Assembly (NCBI GenBank): GCA_021789355.1
Contig: JAJYJR010000078.1
Coordinates: forward strand, 1-14,126
Reading direction: 5' to 3'
DNA: 14,126 nt
Origin: Chloroflexota bacterium
GTDB taxonomy: Bacteria > Chloroflexota > Limnocylindria > Limnocylindrales > CSP1-4
Part shown: piece after piece, positions 14,099 through 14,126 of the stretch
Layout of the letters: each line of letters starts with the position of its first letter
Numbering within the stretch: position 1 is the stretch's first letter
Position numbers and translations under genes: made by a program
Notes under the pieces: model-generated
The model's input: the letters and a program-made list of their open reading frames with translations, nothing else
Databases searched by the model: none
Told to the model about the DNA's origin: nothing

Positions 14099-14126
14099 GT
14101 GGCACGACGACGGCGACGGGCGGAAT
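14099..14126 (+). CDS. Possible start of a leaderless gene, product unknown (cut by window end)
   Basis: A GTG at 14099 opens 'MARRRRRAE' and lies 7 bases past TACGCT (14087-14092), the same -10 box as in front of lacI. That spacing would place transcription start at the start codon, as in leaderless genes. The -35 (TCGAAC at 14064-14069) is weak and there is no ribosome site. Only nine residues are visible, so no family can be given. Confidence 0.3.

Overview
The window is 14.1 kb of high-GC bacterial DNA. Its GTG/TTG starts, lipoproteins with long Ala/Pro/Ser linkers behind a lipobox, and promoters of the TTGAC(A/G)–TACGCT/TATGAT type point to an Actinomycetota or Chloroflexota (Limnocylindria-like) genome. 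This taxonomic guess is inference only; no rRNA or marker gene is present.

Layout. (1) Positions 1-2456, + strand: the end of a NitT/TauT-type ABC transport operon, with the ATPase C-terminus, a substrate-binding lipoprotein and a protein resembling 4,5-dihydroxyphthalate decarboxylase / periplasmic-binding fold type 2. (2) Positions 2516-4771, - strand: a CopB-like P1B copper ATPase with a CPH motif and a His-rich N-terminus, convergent with the first operon. (3) Positions 4772-5458: no confident gene. This stretch ends in a degenerate copy of a tRNA-Thr promoter plus the 5' half of the tRNA. (4) Positions 5459-13762: a compact sugar-phosphate cassette. A leftward unit encodes a CUT2-type ABC sugar importer (binding protein, permease, single-domain ATPase), 3-hexulose-6-phosphate synthase (HPS), 6-phospho-3-hexuloisomerase (PHI) and a PfkB kinase. 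A divergent rightward unit encodes a LacI-family regulator, a second PHI and a ribulose-phosphate/allulose-phosphate 3-epimerase. (5) Positions 13875-14126: a second, better preserved copy of the tRNA-Thr(CGU) promoter and 5' half, an abnormal continuation of that tRNA, and possibly the start of a leaderless gene.

How it may work. The two divergent promoters each carry the same 11-bp core, AAACGATTGCG, just downstream of the -10 box. The LacI protein therefore probably represses both its own unit and the transporter unit, and is probably released by the imported sugar or its phosphate. The enzymes link hexulose phosphates with ribulose-5-phosphate plus formaldehyde (HPS/PHI) and with an epimeric ketose phosphate (epimerase). 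The PfkB kinase would provide entry of the imported sugar. The set does not match a standard pathway that I can name.

The most notable structural feature is that the whole 8.5-kb cassette lies between two 87-bp direct repeats (80/87 identical). Both end at the anticodon loop of tRNA-Thr, as expected if the cassette entered as an integrated element targeting that tRNA. No integrase is visible inside it.
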